This document shows positions 18,790-30,900 of a stretch of DNA of 64,000 nt, piece by piece. The notes under the pieces are model-generated. The model was not told where the DNA came from and did no database searches. It saw only the letters and a list, made by a program, of their open reading frames with translations. Origin of the DNA: Methylotenera sp. (GTDB lineage: Bacteria; Pseudomonadota; Gammaproteobacteria; Burkholderiales; Methylophilaceae); the NCBI GenBank assembly GCA_021732365.1, contig JAKFVD010000003.1, positions 62,001 through 126,000 of the forward strand, written 5' to 3'. Made by a program: the position numbers and the translations under genes. How positions within the stretch are numbered: position 1 is the first letter of the stretch; each line of letters begins with the position of its first letter.

Positions 18790-20397
18790 TTATTCCCACT
18801 CAATAGTGGCAGGTGGTTTGCCCGAAATATCGTATACCACGCGGTTAATACCGCGCACTTCATTAATAATGCGGTTAGATACTTTACCTAGCAAGGCGTA
18901 AGGCAACTCTGCCCAATGTGCGGTCATAAAATCGCTGGTAATTACAGCGCGCAAGGCGACAACATAATCATAAGTGCGGCCATCGCCCATCACGCCCACC
19001 GATTTAACTGGTAGAAATACGGCAAAAGCTTGGCTGGTTAATGCATACCAAGATTTGCCTGTTTTTTCATCAATCGTATTGCGCAATTCTTCAATAAAAA
19101 TAGCATCTGCAAGGCGTAATAAGTCAGCGAATTCAGTTTTTACCTCACCCAAAATACGCACACCCAAGCCAGGTCCTGGGAAAGGGTGGCGATATACCAT
19201 ATCATGCGGTAAACCAAGCGCCACGCCTAGTTCGCGTACTTCGTCTTTAAATAAATCGCGTAATGGCTCTAATAATTTCAAGCCCAATTTTTCTGGCAAG
19301 CCGCCTACATTGTGATGGCTTTTAATGGTGACCGCTTTTTTAGACTTTGCACCGCCCGATTCAATCACATCTGGATAAATCGTACCTTGTGCTAAATAAG
19401 TCGCGCCTTTATGACCACCAGTACCAGCTTTTAATTTAGCCGCTTCTGCTTTAAACACCTCAACAAATTCGCGGCCAATGATTTTGCGCTTTGCTTCAGG
19501 TTCACTAACACCACTTAAATGGCCCATAAACTGTGCAGTGGCATCCACGCGAATCACGTTCACATGCAAGCGGCCTGCAAACATATCCATCACCATATCG
19601 CCTTCATTCAGTCGCAACAGGCCGTGGTCAACAAACACGCAGGTAAGCTGGTCGCCAATGGCACGGTGAATTAAGGCAGCAGCAACGCTTGAATCTACGC
19701 CGCCAGACAAACCTAAAATGACTTCTTCATCGCCCACTTGCGCTTTGATTTTGGCAACCGCTTCTTGAATATAATCGCCCATAATCCAGTCAGGCTTAGC
19801 TTGGCAAATTTCTAACACAAAACGTTCCAGCATGGCTTGGCCGAGTTTTGTATGCGTCACTTCTGGGTGAAACTGCACACCGTAAAATTTGCGTGCTTCA
19901 TCCGCAAAAGCGGCAATTGGCGTTGTGTCGTTACTAGCAATTACTTTGAAGTGAGGCGGCAACTTGGTCACTTTATCGCCATGACTCATCCATACATCAA
20001 TCAAGCCGTGGCCTTCAGCGTTGGTTCTATCTTGAATGTCTTTAAATAAGTTAGAATGACCACGTGCGCGGATTTCTGCATAGCCAAATTCACGCTTTGT
20101 ACCAGCTTCCACCTTGCCGCCCAATTGTTGCGCCATGGTTTGCATGCCATAACAAATGCCCAATACAGGAACACCTAACTCAAATACCGCTTGTGGTGCC
20201 GTATCTGTTTCATCTTCATACACGCTGGCATGACTGCCCGATAGAATAATGCCATCGGCTTTAAAGTCGCGTACAAAATCATCTGATACATCGCACGGAT
20301 GAATTTCGCAGTACACATGTGCCTCGCGCACACGGCGTGCGATTAATTGTGTAACTTGTGAGCCGAAGTCGAGAATAAGGATTTTTGAATGATTCAT
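18790..20397 (-). CDS. guaA: GMP synthase (glutamine-hydrolysing)
   Basis: 535 residues, slightly longer than the E. coli enzyme. The N-terminal class I amidotransferase has the nucleophile C82 in GICYG and the His-Glu pair in FHPEVTHT. The synthetase half has the PP-loop SGGVDSS (231-237), and the C-terminal dimerisation domain ends KPPATIEWE. It converts XMP to GMP in the cytoplasm. It lies 113 bases downstream of guaB on the same strand, and that gap is almost filled by a large hairpin repeat that could influence guaA expression. No missing residues are seen. Confidence 0.97.
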   Translation of the reverse strand: MNHSKILILDFGSQVTQLIARRVREAHVYCEIHPCDVSDDFVRDFKADGIILSGSHASVYEDETDTAPQAVFELGVPVLGICYGMQTMAQQLGGKVEAGTKREFGYAEIRARGHSNLFKDIQDRTNAEGHGLIDVWMSHGDKVTKLPPHFKVIASNDTTPIAAFADEARKFYGVQFHPEVTHTKLGQAMLERFVLEICQAKPDWIMGDYIQEAVAKIKAQVGDEEVILGLSGGVDSSVAAALIHRAIGDQLTCVFVDHGLLRLNEGDMVMDMFAGRLHVNVIRVDATAQFMGHLSGVSEPEAKRKIIGREFVEVFKAEAAKLKAGTGGHKGATYLAQGTIYPDVIESGGAKSKKAVTIKSHHNVGGLPEKLGLKLLEPLRDLFKDEVRELGVALGLPHDMVYRHPFPGPGLGVRILGEVKTEFADLLRLADAIFIEELRNTIDEKTGKSWYALTSQAFAVFLPVKSVGVMGDGRTYDYVVALRAVITSDFMTAHWAELPYALLGKVSNRIINEVRGINRVVYDISGKPPATIEWE

Positions 20398-20400
20398 TTT

Positions 20401-20475
20401 TAGCCACAGAGTCCACAGAGAACACAGAGTAAGAGGGTTTGATTTTCTCTGTGCTCTCTGTGCTCTCTGTGGCTA
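20401..20475. repeat. Large imperfect hairpin made of CACAGAG units between guaB and guaA
   Basis: The left arm holds CACAGAG at 20405, 20414 and 20423 (period 9). The right arm holds CTCTGTG at 20447, 20456 and 20465 with the same period. The two 33-base arms match at 28 positions around a loop of about nine bases. It begins three bases before the guaA start codon on the minus strand, so it would fold in the guaB-guaA mRNA. It resembles dispersed intergenic repeats rather than a normal terminator, since no T run follows. Confidence 0.85.
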
Positions 20476-20510
20476 GAATTTAGTTTTTGTTAAGATTAGT
20501 CGATGCGATG

Positions 20511-21980
<1,470 letters not shown>

Positions 21981-21996
21981 TTATTTCCAAAACGAG

Positions 21997-22002
21997 ATTA
22001 TA
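21997..22002 (-). promoter_or_regulatory. Probable -10 box of the guaBA promoter
   Basis: The minus strand reads TATAAT here, placing a transcript start near 21990 and a leader of about 20 bases before guaB. No good -35 match lies 16-18 bases upstream, so an activator or a non-canonical -35 is possible. Confidence 0.55.
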
Positions 22003-22141
22003 CCGATTTGCAACAGTTATTAAAAGTTGAACAATCAAATGTGTTAAAAACCATCCATTTATCGCTAAAATTGGCATAATTATGTAAACTCAAAAAGTTA
22101 AATAGCGTTTTAGTTATATTGATAGTTGATAAGGAGTTGAA

Positions 22142-22654
22142 ATGAAATCTGTATATTTGGTGTTGTGGTTAGCAATATTGACTATATTTTCATCTTCAAG
22201 CCAAGCTGAGATTTACAAATGGAAAGATAAAGACGGCGTGACCCGTTATTCTGATACGCCGCCGCCATCGAATACTAAATTAGAAAATATTGGCACCAAA
22301 AAAGTGGTTAAGTCCACCGGAAAAGAGCCTTTATCACCCGTCACTAATACGCCTGTTGTAGAACAACCCAAGCAAATTGTGCTGGAAACTCCTCAACAAA
22401 GTCCGGAAGACACTGCGGCAGAACAACGTCAGCGCACGGCAGAAGCTGAAAAAAATAATAAACAAGAAAAAGAATCGCAAGCCAAATTAAAAGCAGAAAA
22501 CTGTAAGGCAGCTAGAGCAAACTTTGCTTCTTATGCGCAAGGCGGGCGTGTTTACAAAATGAATGAAAAAGGTGAGCGCGAATACTTAGATGATGCTGGC
22601 CTAAAACAAGGTGCTGATAAAGCGCGGGCTGAAGTCTCTCAATATTGCAGCTAA
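22142..22654 (+). CDS. DUF4124-domain secreted protein
   Basis: 170 residues: a signal peptide (about 1-22, SQA cleavage site), then a DUF4124 motif EIYKWKDKDGVTRYSDTPPP typical of small periplasmic or envelope proteins in beta- and gammaproteobacteria. A Pro/Gln/Glu-rich, probably disordered middle part follows, then a helical end with two Cys (about 119 and 169) that could form a disulfide. The family function is unknown. The ribosome site AAGGAG lies just before the ATG. It is a single gene divergent from guaB, and its 3' end faces rnfH. Confidence 0.85.
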   Translation: MKSVYLVLWLAILTIFSSSSQAEIYKWKDKDGVTRYSDTPPPSNTKLENIGTKKVVKSTGKEPLSPVTNTPVVEQPKQIVLETPQQSPEDTAAEQRQRTAEAEKNNKQEKESQAKLKAENCKAARANFASYAQGGRVYKMNEKGEREYLDDAGLKQGADKARAEVSQYCS

Positions 22655-22790
22655 GTTGCTTTGTTGACAGTTTGAACGCTTATTTTAAAAACGTTTTGAA
22701 TGAACTAATTCTATATTAGTGAGTTGTAAATTTGAGTCGCTTTTTAATTCTTAAATTAAGCCTTAAAAATTGGTTAAGTTTTAAACCTCA

Positions 22791-23117
22791 TTAATCTTCA
22801 GCCAACACATCACCGCCGCCTTTTTTCATCACTTTTCCATCTGCGGCACGCTGTTTACGTACTTCTTTGGGGTCGGCAATCAGCGCGCGATAAATCTCCA
22901 CTCTATCTAAATGGCGCAAACTTGCGTCTAATTTAGATAACTTACCAAACACACCGATTTTATTGATGGCTAAATCAATTTCTGGAAATTTATTGAGAAT
23001 GCCAGAAGTTTGAATAGCCTGCTCGATCGTGGCGTTTAATGGCATTTTTATCGGAATAATGACTTGATTACTCGGTAGCGCATAAGCCACTTCAACGGTC
23101 ATTGTTTCATTATCCAT
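22791..23117 (-). CDS. rnfH: RnfH family protein (UPF0125)
   Basis: 108 residues with a ubiquitin-like beta-grasp pattern: VEVAYALP near the N-terminus, a central GVFGKLSKLDASLRHLDRVEIYRAL motif region and a charged C-terminal tail. The family is conserved next to ratA and smpB, as here, but its function is unsettled. It starts two bases after the ratA stop, so the genes are co-transcribed. The C-terminal tail (GGGDVLAED) is longer than in many homologues. Confidence 0.9.
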   Translation of the reverse strand: MDNETMTVEVAYALPSNQVIIPIKMPLNATIEQAIQTSGILNKFPEIDLAINKIGVFGKLSKLDASLRHLDRVEIYRALIADPKEVRKQRAADGKVMKKGGGDVLAED

Positions 23118-23119
23118 CT

Positions 23120-23569
23120 CTAATTACTTTCTTTTTTAATCATAAAAACTTTATCTGCGCGCGCCACAAAGCCATCTACAAACGTATTGGCGATATGACT
23201 AAATACAGGCGCAATGATTCTCTCTAAAAAGCCATTGGCAAATTCGTAATTCAGTTTAAACTCAATTTTGCAGGCATCTTCACGTAAGGCGATAAAACGC
23301 CAGCTACCATCTAAGTGTTTAAATGGCCCATCTTTTAATTGAATATCCATACTATGCGGAAAACTCTTATTATTGACCGTAGTAAAATGTTGTTTAATGC
23401 CATGATAATTAATATGCAAAGTCGCGCTTGTTTTGGTATCGGTGCGTTCTAATAAATCCACACCGCCACACCAAGGCAAAAATTGTGGATAGTCTTCCAC
23501 TGCGTCCACCAGTGCATACATCTGCTCGGCGGAATGCATCACCAACACGGTTTTTTGAACGACATTCAT
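23120..23569 (-). CDS. ratA: RatA/COQ10-like START-domain protein
   Basis: 149 residues of the Coq10/RatA family: VLVMHSAEQMYALVDAVEDYPQFLPWCGG at the N-terminus and a hydrophobic-cavity fold throughout. In E. coli RatA is described as blocking 70S formation, while eukaryotic relatives bind ubiquinone; which applies here cannot be told. Gene order smpB (divergent), ratA, rnfH is the conserved arrangement. The start is ATG at 23569; the gap to the smpB start is 75 bases. Confidence 0.9.
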   Translation of the reverse strand: MNVVQKTVLVMHSAEQMYALVDAVEDYPQFLPWCGGVDLLERTDTKTSATLHINYHGIKQHFTTVNNKSFPHSMDIQLKDGPFKHLDGSWRFIALREDACKIEFKLNYEFANGFLERIIAPVFSHIANTFVDGFVARADKVFMIKKESN

Positions 23570-23644
23570 ATTTTAAGATTTATAATCCACATCAATACTA
23601 GCGTAAAATACTATTTTAAGTCATAAACAGCCAATATCCGCAAC

Positions 23645-24094
23645 ATGAGCATCGCCCAAAACAAAAAAGCTTTTTTCGATTATTTTATTGAAGATAAATA
23701 CGAAGCGGGAATCGTGCTAGAAGGCTGGGAAGTAAAAGCCATTCGCGATAATCGCGTCAATCTTAAAGAAGCCTATGTCATCATTCAGCGCGGTGAAATT
23801 TACATTATCGGCTGCCATGTCACGCCATTAGGCGCGGCCTCTACGCATATTCGACCAGATGCGATTCGTACCCGTAAGTTATTGTTACATAATGAAGAAA
23901 TCATCAAGTTAATCGAAAAAGTAGACCGCGCAGGCTACACCATCGTACCGCTAGATATGCATTTTTCAAAAGGCCGTGTAAAAGTGCAGATTGGCCTAGC
24001 CAAAGGCAAAAAACAACATGATAAACGCGATACCGAAAAGGCCAGAGATTGGGAGCGCGAAAAAGGCAGAATCATGCGCTCGCATAATAAGTAA
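23645..24094 (+). CDS. smpB: SsrA-binding protein SmpB
   Basis: 149 residues. The N-terminal beta-barrel has [24 protein letters not shown] and the tmRNA-contact stretch; the basic C-terminal tail ([18 protein letters not shown]) inserts into the mRNA channel. It works with the tmRNA encoded only 68 bases downstream, rescuing stalled ribosomes. It starts with ATG at 23645, divergent from ratA. Confidence 0.97.
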   Translation: MSIAQNKKAFFDYFIEDKYEAGIVLEGWEVKAIRDNRVNLKEAYVIIQRGEIYIIGCHVTPLGAASTHIRPDAIRTRKLLLHNEEIIKLIEKVDRAGYTIVPLDMHFSKGRVKVQIGLAKGKKQHDKRDTEKARDWEREKGRIMRSHNK

Positions 24095-24144
24095 TCCGCA
24101 AGTAGAAGCAATGAAACTTTATAAGTTGCTGAATCTCAAAGGTG

Positions 24145-24150
24145 TATAAT
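24145..24150 (+). promoter_or_regulatory. -10 box of the ssrA promoter
   Basis: A perfect TATAAT lies 12 bases before the mature tmRNA 5' end at 24163, leaving a short precursor leader for RNase P removal. No strong -35 is seen at the right distance. Confidence 0.65.
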
Positions 24151-24162
24151 GTAGTTTGTTTT

Positions 24163-24530
24163 GGGGATGACCCGGTTTCGACGTGGGTTACAAAGCAGTG
24201 CAGGGCATACCGAGGATCAGATCACCTCGTAAATACAGCTGAAACAAGTATAGTCGCAAACGACGAAACTTACTCTCTAGCCGCTTAAGACCGGTTGGAC
24301 GCTGCACCAGCTCTCCCGTGGGTTGGATTGGGGTAACTCATACGCAGTGTCATACACACGGGATACGTTTTACGTTGGGTTACTTAGCGTAGAATTAACC
24401 TTAAGGTAGCTCGTCTGCACACCGCTTGTCTGTTGGTGTGGTGCAGATTAAATTAAACAACAAGGCTAAGTATGTAGAACTGTCTGTGGAGGATTTGCGG
24501 ACGGGGGTTCGATTCCCCCCATCTCCACCA
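24163..24530 (+). ncRNA. ssrA: Transfer-messenger RNA (tmRNA)
   Basis: A 368-base one-piece tmRNA. The 5' end GGGGATGACC pairs with the 3' end CATCTCC before the encoded ACCA, forming the acceptor stem. The TTCGA-type T-arm (GGGGGTTCGATTCCCCCC) is complete. The resume codon GCA is at 24256 and the tag frame runs to TAA at 24286-24288, encoding ANDETYSLAA. It is placed directly after smpB. Together they tag incomplete proteins for ClpXP and ClpAP and release stalled ribosomes. Confidence 0.97.
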
Positions 24531-24588
24531 AATATAAATGATTTAGTTGTTTTTTTATCTGATTAAAGAATTGATATTAAACGAATAA

Positions 24589-24999
24589 ATGAGATTCAAT
24601 AAAGTAAAATGGGTTACGTTGGCAATTGCATATTGCTTTGCAGTTTTGCAAGTGCTGCAACCTTTTATCCATGCGCATCTAGATGCAGAACATCCGATTC
24701 AAGAATTAGGTTTTCATATTGGTAGTGAGCATGAGGAGTTAACTGATTTTTCTGGTGATTTTGCAAGTCACGTTGTGTCAAATGCAGACCACACTTCTCA
24801 TACCGTACTAGTTGCTTCTGGTATTAAACAAGATTTCAATCCGGTTTTGGCCTCAGATGTGCTTTGCGTATTGTTGGCTTATATATGCTTTGCGGTTGCT
24901 TTACGATGCACTTCAAAGCGCTATTCATCTCTAAGTTTCATACCTTGTAGTTCCTCTAGACGACGGCTTCCTGCCCCACGCGCACCACCGCGCTTCTAA
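24589..24999 (+). CDS. Small His-rich exported protein ahead of czcCBA
   Basis: 136 residues. An N-terminal hydrophobic segment (about 8-27) is followed by a His- and acid-rich part (FIHAHLDAEHP, HIGSEHEE, NADHTSHT) that could bind metal in the periplasm. A second hydrophobic helix follows (VLCVLLAYICFAVAL), then a basic and proline-rich end. Position just before a CzcCBA-type efflux set suggests a metal chaperone or regulatory role comparable to CzcI, but no clear similarity was recognised. A hairpin separates it from czcC. The start at 24589 has no strong ribosome site, so the exact N-terminus is uncertain. Confidence 0.65.
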   Translation: MRFNKVKWVTLAIAYCFAVLQVLQPFIHAHLDAEHPIQELGFHIGSEHEELTDFSGDFASHVVSNADHTSHTVLVASGIKQDFNPVLASDVLCVLLAYICFAVALRCTSKRYSSLSFIPCSSSRRRLPAPRAPPRF

Positions 25000-25014
25000 T
25001 TTCAGCAGATTTTT

Positions 25015-25048
25015 AACCAAATGCATAGCGTGGCTATGCTAAATGGTT
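25015..25048 (+). terminator. Hairpin with short T run between the His-rich gene and czcC
   Basis: The core is a perfect GCATAGC-GTG-GCTATGC stem (25023-25039), extended by AACC/GGTT and followed by TTTT. It may be an attenuator, a terminator for the small upstream gene, or an mRNA processing or stability element. The czcC ribosome site (AGGAGAG) comes just afterwards. Confidence 0.55.
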
Positions 25049-25071
25049 TTATATGAAATTAGGAGAGCACC

Positions 25072-26367
25072 ATGCAATCATTATTGCGCCTTAATTGCCT
25101 TAAGTCAGGCATTAAAACTGTATTTATTACACTGTTACTTGTAGTGCCAATTGCTCACGCAGCAATCTCTGCAGACATTCAAAAACCTGCGGCTGAAATT
25201 ACCTTGCAAGAAGCGTTAAATCTAGCGCTGAACGCTAACCCTGAAATTGCGGTTGCAATGCGCGAAAGAGAGGCGGTTGAGGGTGTGAAAACACAAGCTG
25301 CCATTCGCCCTAATCCGTCTATTTCTACTTCAATTCAAGATACGCGCAGTGCAAATAGGCAAACTTTTTTGCAACTGAATCAAGAAATTGAGCTTGGTAA
25401 TAAGCGGCAAGCCAGAATTGATGCAGCGGATTCTTTTTATAATCAAGCTAGTGCAGGTTTGGAAAGTAAAAAAACAGAGATTCATGCCAATGTAGTGACG
25501 GCTTTTTACGAGGTGTTAATCGCACAAGAGCGATTGAGTCTTGCTAAATCTTCACTTGAAATTGCAAATTTAGCGCTAGATGCGGCTAGTAAGCGCGTCA
25601 AAGCGGGCAAGAGTGCGCCTGTAGAAGAGACTAAATCCAAAATAGCAGAAGCGAGTGCCAAAATTGAGATGGTTCAAGCTAATCTGCAGTTAGCTAACAG
25701 CCGCAATCGCTTGGCTGCGCTCTGGGGCGGCACATTGCCTACATTTGAGCGTGCACAAGGGTCAGTCACCATGATTCCTGATGTGGCCGCCTTAAATGAA
25801 TTGTCTGTAATGCTAGAAATTGCACCTGCAATTAAATTAGCAAAAATTGAAATTGATACGCGCAGTGCGTTGACCAGTATTGAGCGCAGCAAGGCAACGC
25901 CTAACATAACCATAAGCGCAGGTGTAGTGAATAACCAAGAGTTAGGTGGCTTAAATCAAGCGCTATTCGGTTTATCTATTCCGATTCCAGTGTTTGATCG
26001 AAATCAAGGTAATTTACAGGAAGCAGTGGGTCGCCAATATAAGGCGCAAGATGCATTAATCGCTTTAAAAAATCAACTTTCAGCAGAGTTATCTAGCCAA
26101 TATGCCCGATTGCAGGCGGCTAAACAGGCGACTGAATCGTTAAAAACAGAAATATTACCTGGCGCACAAAGTGCTTTTGAAGCGGCAACTAAAGGTTTTT
26201 CTGCTGGAAAATTCAACTTTTTAGATGTGCTCGATGCGCAACGCACCTTGGGTCAAGCCAAGTCTCAATATATACAGACGTTGCTAGAAGTGCATCTTGC
26301 AGTGGCAGAGATTGAGCGTATTTTAGGTGATGTCATCCATCATCCAATCCACAAGAGTCTGGAGTAA
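25072..26367 (+). CDS. czcC: Outer-membrane efflux protein, CzcC/TolC family
   Basis: 431 residues with a signal peptide (about 1-32, AHA site) and two outer-membrane-efflux repeats (starting ITLQEALNLALNANPEIAVA, and in the C-terminal half). Long heptad-like helices form the periplasmic tunnel. It would be the outer channel of the tripartite pump whose other parts follow immediately: czcB starts three bases after its stop. The ATG at 25072 has a good AGGAGAG site. Confidence 0.92.
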   Translation: MQSLLRLNCLKSGIKTVFITLLLVVPIAHAAISADIQKPAAEITLQEALNLALNANPEIAVAMREREAVEGVKTQAAIRPNPSISTSIQDTRSANRQTFLQLNQEIELGNKRQARIDAADSFYNQASAGLESKKTEIHANVVTAFYEVLIAQERLSLAKSSLEIANLALDAASKRVKAGKSAPVEETKSKIAEASAKIEMVQANLQLANSRNRLAALWGGTLPTFERAQGSVTMIPDVAALNELSVMLEIAPAIKLAKIEIDTRSALTSIERSKATPNITISAGVVNNQELGGLNQALFGLSIPIPVFDRNQGNLQEAVGRQYKAQDALIALKNQLSAELSSQYARLQAAKQATESLKTEILPGAQSAFEAATKGFSAGKFNFLDVLDAQRTLGQAKSQYIQTLLEVHLAVAEIERILGDVIHHPIHKSLE

Positions 26368-26370
26368 ATC

Positions 26371-27915
26371 ATGCAAATTTTAAACAAATATAACCATAAA
26401 CAATGGTTGCTTATCTTGGCGATTGTTGCTGTTGGCATTATTCTGGCTGGTTTAATTTTAAGCTCAGATAAAACTAAAGCGATAGCAGATAAACATGCCG
26501 AACACATGGAACCAGCGGGTGCGAATCAGCAAAATGAATCTACATCGGAAGATCATGATCATACGGAATTGGCAACAGAAAGTGAGAAAGGCCCGCATGG
26601 CGGCAAGTTGTTTAGGGATAGTGACCTTGCGCTGGAGGTAACAATTTTTGAGCAAAATCAGCCCCCGCAATTTAGGATTTATGCCTATGAAAATAATAAG
26701 CCTTTAGCTGTTAACAGCACTACGGTGAGCTTAACCGTAACGCGATTAGGTCGTCAGCCACAGTTATTTAAATTATCGCCTGAGAATGAATATTTCACTT
26801 CAACAATCACTGTTGAAGAGCCACATTCTTTTAAAGTGGCTATTCAGGCAACGCATGCAGATAAAACACATCAATTTAATTATGACCAAGTAGAAGCAAG
26901 AGTGGTGTTAACTGAAGAACAGCTTAAGCATAATGCGATTGAGGTGTTAACGGCCGCACCTGCGCGCATTCAAACTAACTTGCGTTTACTAGGTGAAATT
27001 AAATTAAATGCAGATAAAGCAGTGCAGGTATTGCCGCGCATGACAGGTATTGCAGAAAGTGTCACAGCAAATGTGGGCGATACAGTCACAAAAGGCCAAA
27101 CATTGGCAGTGATTTCCAGCATAGCAGTGGCAGAAAATCGCGCTGATTTATCGGCAGCGCAACAACGTTTGAATCTTGCCAAAACAACTCTAGCGCGAGA
27201 GGAGAGCTTGTGGCGTGAAAAAATATCGGCCGAACAAGATTACCTTGCTGCTAAAAATGATTTGCAGTTGGCGCAAATTGAATTAACACAGCAACAGCAA
27301 AGGTTGGCCAGCATGGGCGTTAGCGGCGGTAGCGGTTCGCGCTATACCTTAAAAGCACCGATTAATGGTGTGATTACGCGTAAAAACGTGGCAACGGGCC
27401 AGGTACTGGAGCTGACACAAATGATGTTCGAAGTGGCAGATTTAAATACGATATGGGCTGAAATGCATATCCCCATTAAAGATTTGGGTTTAGTAAAAAC
27501 AGGACAAAAAGTCACAGTACGCGCTTCTTCTTTTGAGCAAAATACAGAGGGTACGATTACTTATATCGCCCCATTGGTTGATTTACAAAGCAGAACTGCA
27601 ATCGCACGCGTCGTTATTCCCAACATCAAGCAAAATTGGTTAGTTGGTTTGCCCGTCAATATTGATTTAGTAGCAGACGAGGTCACTGTGCCACTCGCCG
27701 TTTCTTTAGAGGCTTTGCAAACCTTGCAATATGGCGATGTGGTATTTGGCCGCTATGGGGATGCTTTTGAAGCTAGGCCTGTTGAGTTGGGACGTCGTGA
27801 TAGCAAATATGTGGAAGTGCTTTCTGGAATAAACGCAGGCGAACAATACGCGGCAGGTAATAGCTTTGTCGTCAAAGCAGAGTTAGGTAAAGCAGGAGCA
27901 AGTCATGACCATTAA
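26371..27915 (+). CDS. czcB: RND efflux membrane-fusion protein, CzcB type
   Basis: 514 residues. An N-terminal membrane anchor (about 12-31) is followed by a His/Glu-rich stretch (HAEHMEPAG, EDHDHTE, GPHGGKLF) that likely binds metal. An extra N-terminal domain precedes the usual lipoyl/barrel-sandwich and alpha-hairpin regions (GDTVTKGQTLAVISS, ENRADLSAAQQRL) and the beta-barrel. The His-rich insert marks heavy-metal rather than drug pumps. Its stop overlaps the czcA start by 11 bases, indicating translational coupling. Confidence 0.93.
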   Translation: MQILNKYNHKQWLLILAIVAVGIILAGLILSSDKTKAIADKHAEHMEPAGANQQNESTSEDHDHTELATESEKGPHGGKLFRDSDLALEVTIFEQNQPPQFRIYAYENNKPLAVNSTTVSLTVTRLGRQPQLFKLSPENEYFTSTITVEEPHSFKVAIQATHADKTHQFNYDQVEARVVLTEEQLKHNAIEVLTAAPARIQTNLRLLGEIKLNADKAVQVLPRMTGIAESVTANVGDTVTKGQTLAVISSIAVAENRADLSAAQQRLNLAKTTLAREESLWREKISAEQDYLAAKNDLQLAQIELTQQQQRLASMGVSGGSGSRYTLKAPINGVITRKNVATGQVLELTQMMFEVADLNTIWAEMHIPIKDLGLVKTGQKVTVRASSFEQNTEGTITYIAPLVDLQSRTAIARVVIPNIKQNWLVGLPVNIDLVADEVTVPLAVSLEALQTLQYGDVVFGRYGDAFEARPVELGRRDSKYVEVLSGINAGEQYAAGNSFVVKAELGKAGASHDH

Positions 27916-30900
27916 GACTGAAAATATAAGCACTGAAATCTCAAGCGCTGGTAATGAAGCCAAAGGTCTTTTTGAAAAGCTTATCCAATTTTGTATTCAT
28001 CAACGCTGGTTGGTGATGCTGGTTAGTTTGGGTGTGGCAATAATGGGGTTTGTAAGCTATCAACTATTACCGATTGACGCGGTGCCTGATATTACCAATG
28101 TACAAGTACAAATTAACTCCTCAGCGCCTGGCTACTCGCCGCTAGAAACCGAACAGCGTATTACTTACCCAGTAGAAACGGCGATGGCTGGATTGCCTGA
28201 TTTAGAAGAAACACGCTCAATTTCGCGTTATGGTTTATCGCAAGTGACCGTGGTGTTTAAAGAAGGCACCGATATTTATTTTGCGCGCCAATTAGTAGCC
28301 GAACGTATTGCGCAGGTAAAAGAAAAGTTGCCAGCAGGTATTGTCTCTGAAATGGGGCCGACTGCTACTGGCTTAGGCGAGATTTTTATGTGGACGGTGT
28401 CTGCCAAGCCTGGCGCACTGAAGCCAGATGGCACACCTTATACGGCGATGGATTTACGTGAAGTACAAGATTGGATTATTAAGCCGCAACTGCGTAATGT
28501 GCCTGGTGTTACAGAGATTAATACTGTTGGCGGGTATAGCAAACAATTTCAAGTGGCACCAAATTTAGATGCGCTCGTGAGTTATGGATTAACGCTCAGT
28601 GATATTTTAAGCGCATTAGCAAAAAATACAGATAACCAAGGTGCGGGTTATATTGAAAAGTTAGGTGAGCAATACTTAATCCGAGTTCCAGGCCAAATAG
28701 TAGCAAATGATAAAAATCAACACTTAGCGTTAAATGCGCTTGGTAATGTGGTGTTGGATACACGTAATGGCACGCCTATTCGTATTCAAGATGTCGCAAA
28801 AGTTTCTATTAGTAGCGATTTACGTACTGGTGCAGCCACTATGAATGGTGAAGAAGTCGTGCTAGGAACAGTATTTATGCTATTGGGTGAGAATAGTCGT
28901 AGCGTTTCTCAAGCTATTGCAACAAGGCTGGCAGAAGTGAACAAAACATTGCCGGCGGGTATTACCGCCAACACTGTTTACGACCGTACTATTTTGATTG
29001 ATAAGGCGATAAATACGGTTAAAAAAAATCTAATAGAGGGTGCATTGTTAGTTATTGCCATCTTGTTTATATTTTTGGGCAATATTCGTGCTGCCATTAT
29101 TACTATGTGCGTGATTCCTCTTGCTATGTTAATGACGTTTACAGGCATGGTATCCAACAAAATCAGTGCCAACTTAATGAGTTTAGGTGCGCTGGATTTT
29201 GGCATTATTATTGATGGTGCAGTGGTCATTGTAGAGAACGCCATGCGCCGTCTAGCACACAGCCAACAAATGGTTGGGCGTAATTTAACGAGGCAAGAGC
29301 GATTCGCAGAAGTGTTCTTAGCTGCGCGTGAGGCAAGGCGACCGCTTATTTACGGTCAGATGATTATCATGGCCGTGTATTTACCTATTTTTGCACTCAC
29401 AGGCGTTGAGGGAAAAATGTTCCACCCCATGGCATTTACAGTGGTGATTGCGCTAATTGCGGCAATGATTATTTCGGTGACTTTTATTCCAGCCGCCATC
29501 GCGCTGTTTGTGACTGGACGCGTGGAAGAAAAAGAAAACAAGGCGATGCGGTGGGCAAAAAAAATCTACACCCCCGTGTTAGATTGGACATTAGTCAATA
29601 AAGCAGTAGTGCTGACGCTAGCAATAACAACTGTGGTATTAAGCGGCCTATTGCTAACGCGTATGGGCAGTGAGTTTGTCCCAAGTTTAGATGAGGGCGA
29701 TATTGCTTTGCATGCTTTACGCATCCCTGGCACCAGCTTAAGCCAAGCAGTCGCTATGCAGGAAGAGCTGGAAAAAACCATTAAAAAATTTCCACAAGTA
29801 CAAAGAGTGTATGCCAAGCTAGGTACAGCAGAAATCGCGACTGACCCCATGCCGCCAAGCGTAGCAGATACTTTTGTGATGCTAAAGCCAAGAGCAGAAT
29901 GGCCAGATTCAAGTTTAAGTAAAAATGCATTAATCGCTCAAATTCAGGCAGCTGTGGCTAAAGTGCCAGGTAATAATTATGAATTTACGCAGCCAATACA
30001 AATGCGTTTTAATGAGCTTATTTCTGGCGTGCGCAGCGATGTGGCAGTAAAAGTGTTTGGCGATGATTTAGAAAGTATGACCGAAACGGCTGAACAAATT
30101 GCCAAAGTGCTAGAAAAAACCCCAGGTAACGCCGATGTGAAAGTAGAGCAGACGACGGGTTTGCCAGTGTTAACCGTGAACATCGATCGCGAAAAAATTG
30201 CCCGTTTAGGTGTGAACATGGCAGATATTCAAACGGCGGTGAGTATTGCCATGAACGGCGCACAAGCTGGCGCTGTATATGATGGCGATAGGCGTTTTGA
30301 TATTGTAGTGCGTTTAGATGAAGCACAGCGCTTGGATACAGCCATGTTAGAGCGTTTACCAATCAAACTTAACGTGAATAATACCGCCAGTTATATGCGT
30401 TTAAATGAGCTCGCCAGCCTAGATGTTGCACAAGGCGCTAATCAGTTTAGCCGGGCTAATGGCAAGCGCAATGTGGTAGTGACTGCCAATGTGCGCAATC
30501 GCGATATAGGTTCGTTTGTGGCAGAAGCACAAGCAGGTATTGCCACAGTTGTAAAAATACCCGCAGGCAATTGGCTGGAGTGGGGTGGCACATTTAAGCA
30601 ATTGCAATCTGCCGCTGACCGCTTAAAAATCGTTATTCCATTGGCGTTAATCATTGTATTTATGTTGCTGTATGCGGTGTTTGGCAATTTTAAAGATGGC
30701 TTAATCGTATTCAGTGGCATTCCATTTGCCCTCACAGGTGGCGTCACTGCTTTATGGCTTACAGGCATTCCGCTTTCAATCTCGGCAGGCGTTGGTTTTA
30801 TCGCATTATCTGGCGTAGCCGTTTTAAACGGTTTGGTCATGATTACGTTTATTAATAATTTACGGGTAGAAGGTAGCACATTTAATGAAGCCATTCGAGA

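Noticed and set aside
20401..20475. CRISPR-like short repeats
   Set aside because: The units are 7 bases at a 9-base period in inverted arms, with no spacers, so this is a hairpin and not a CRISPR array.
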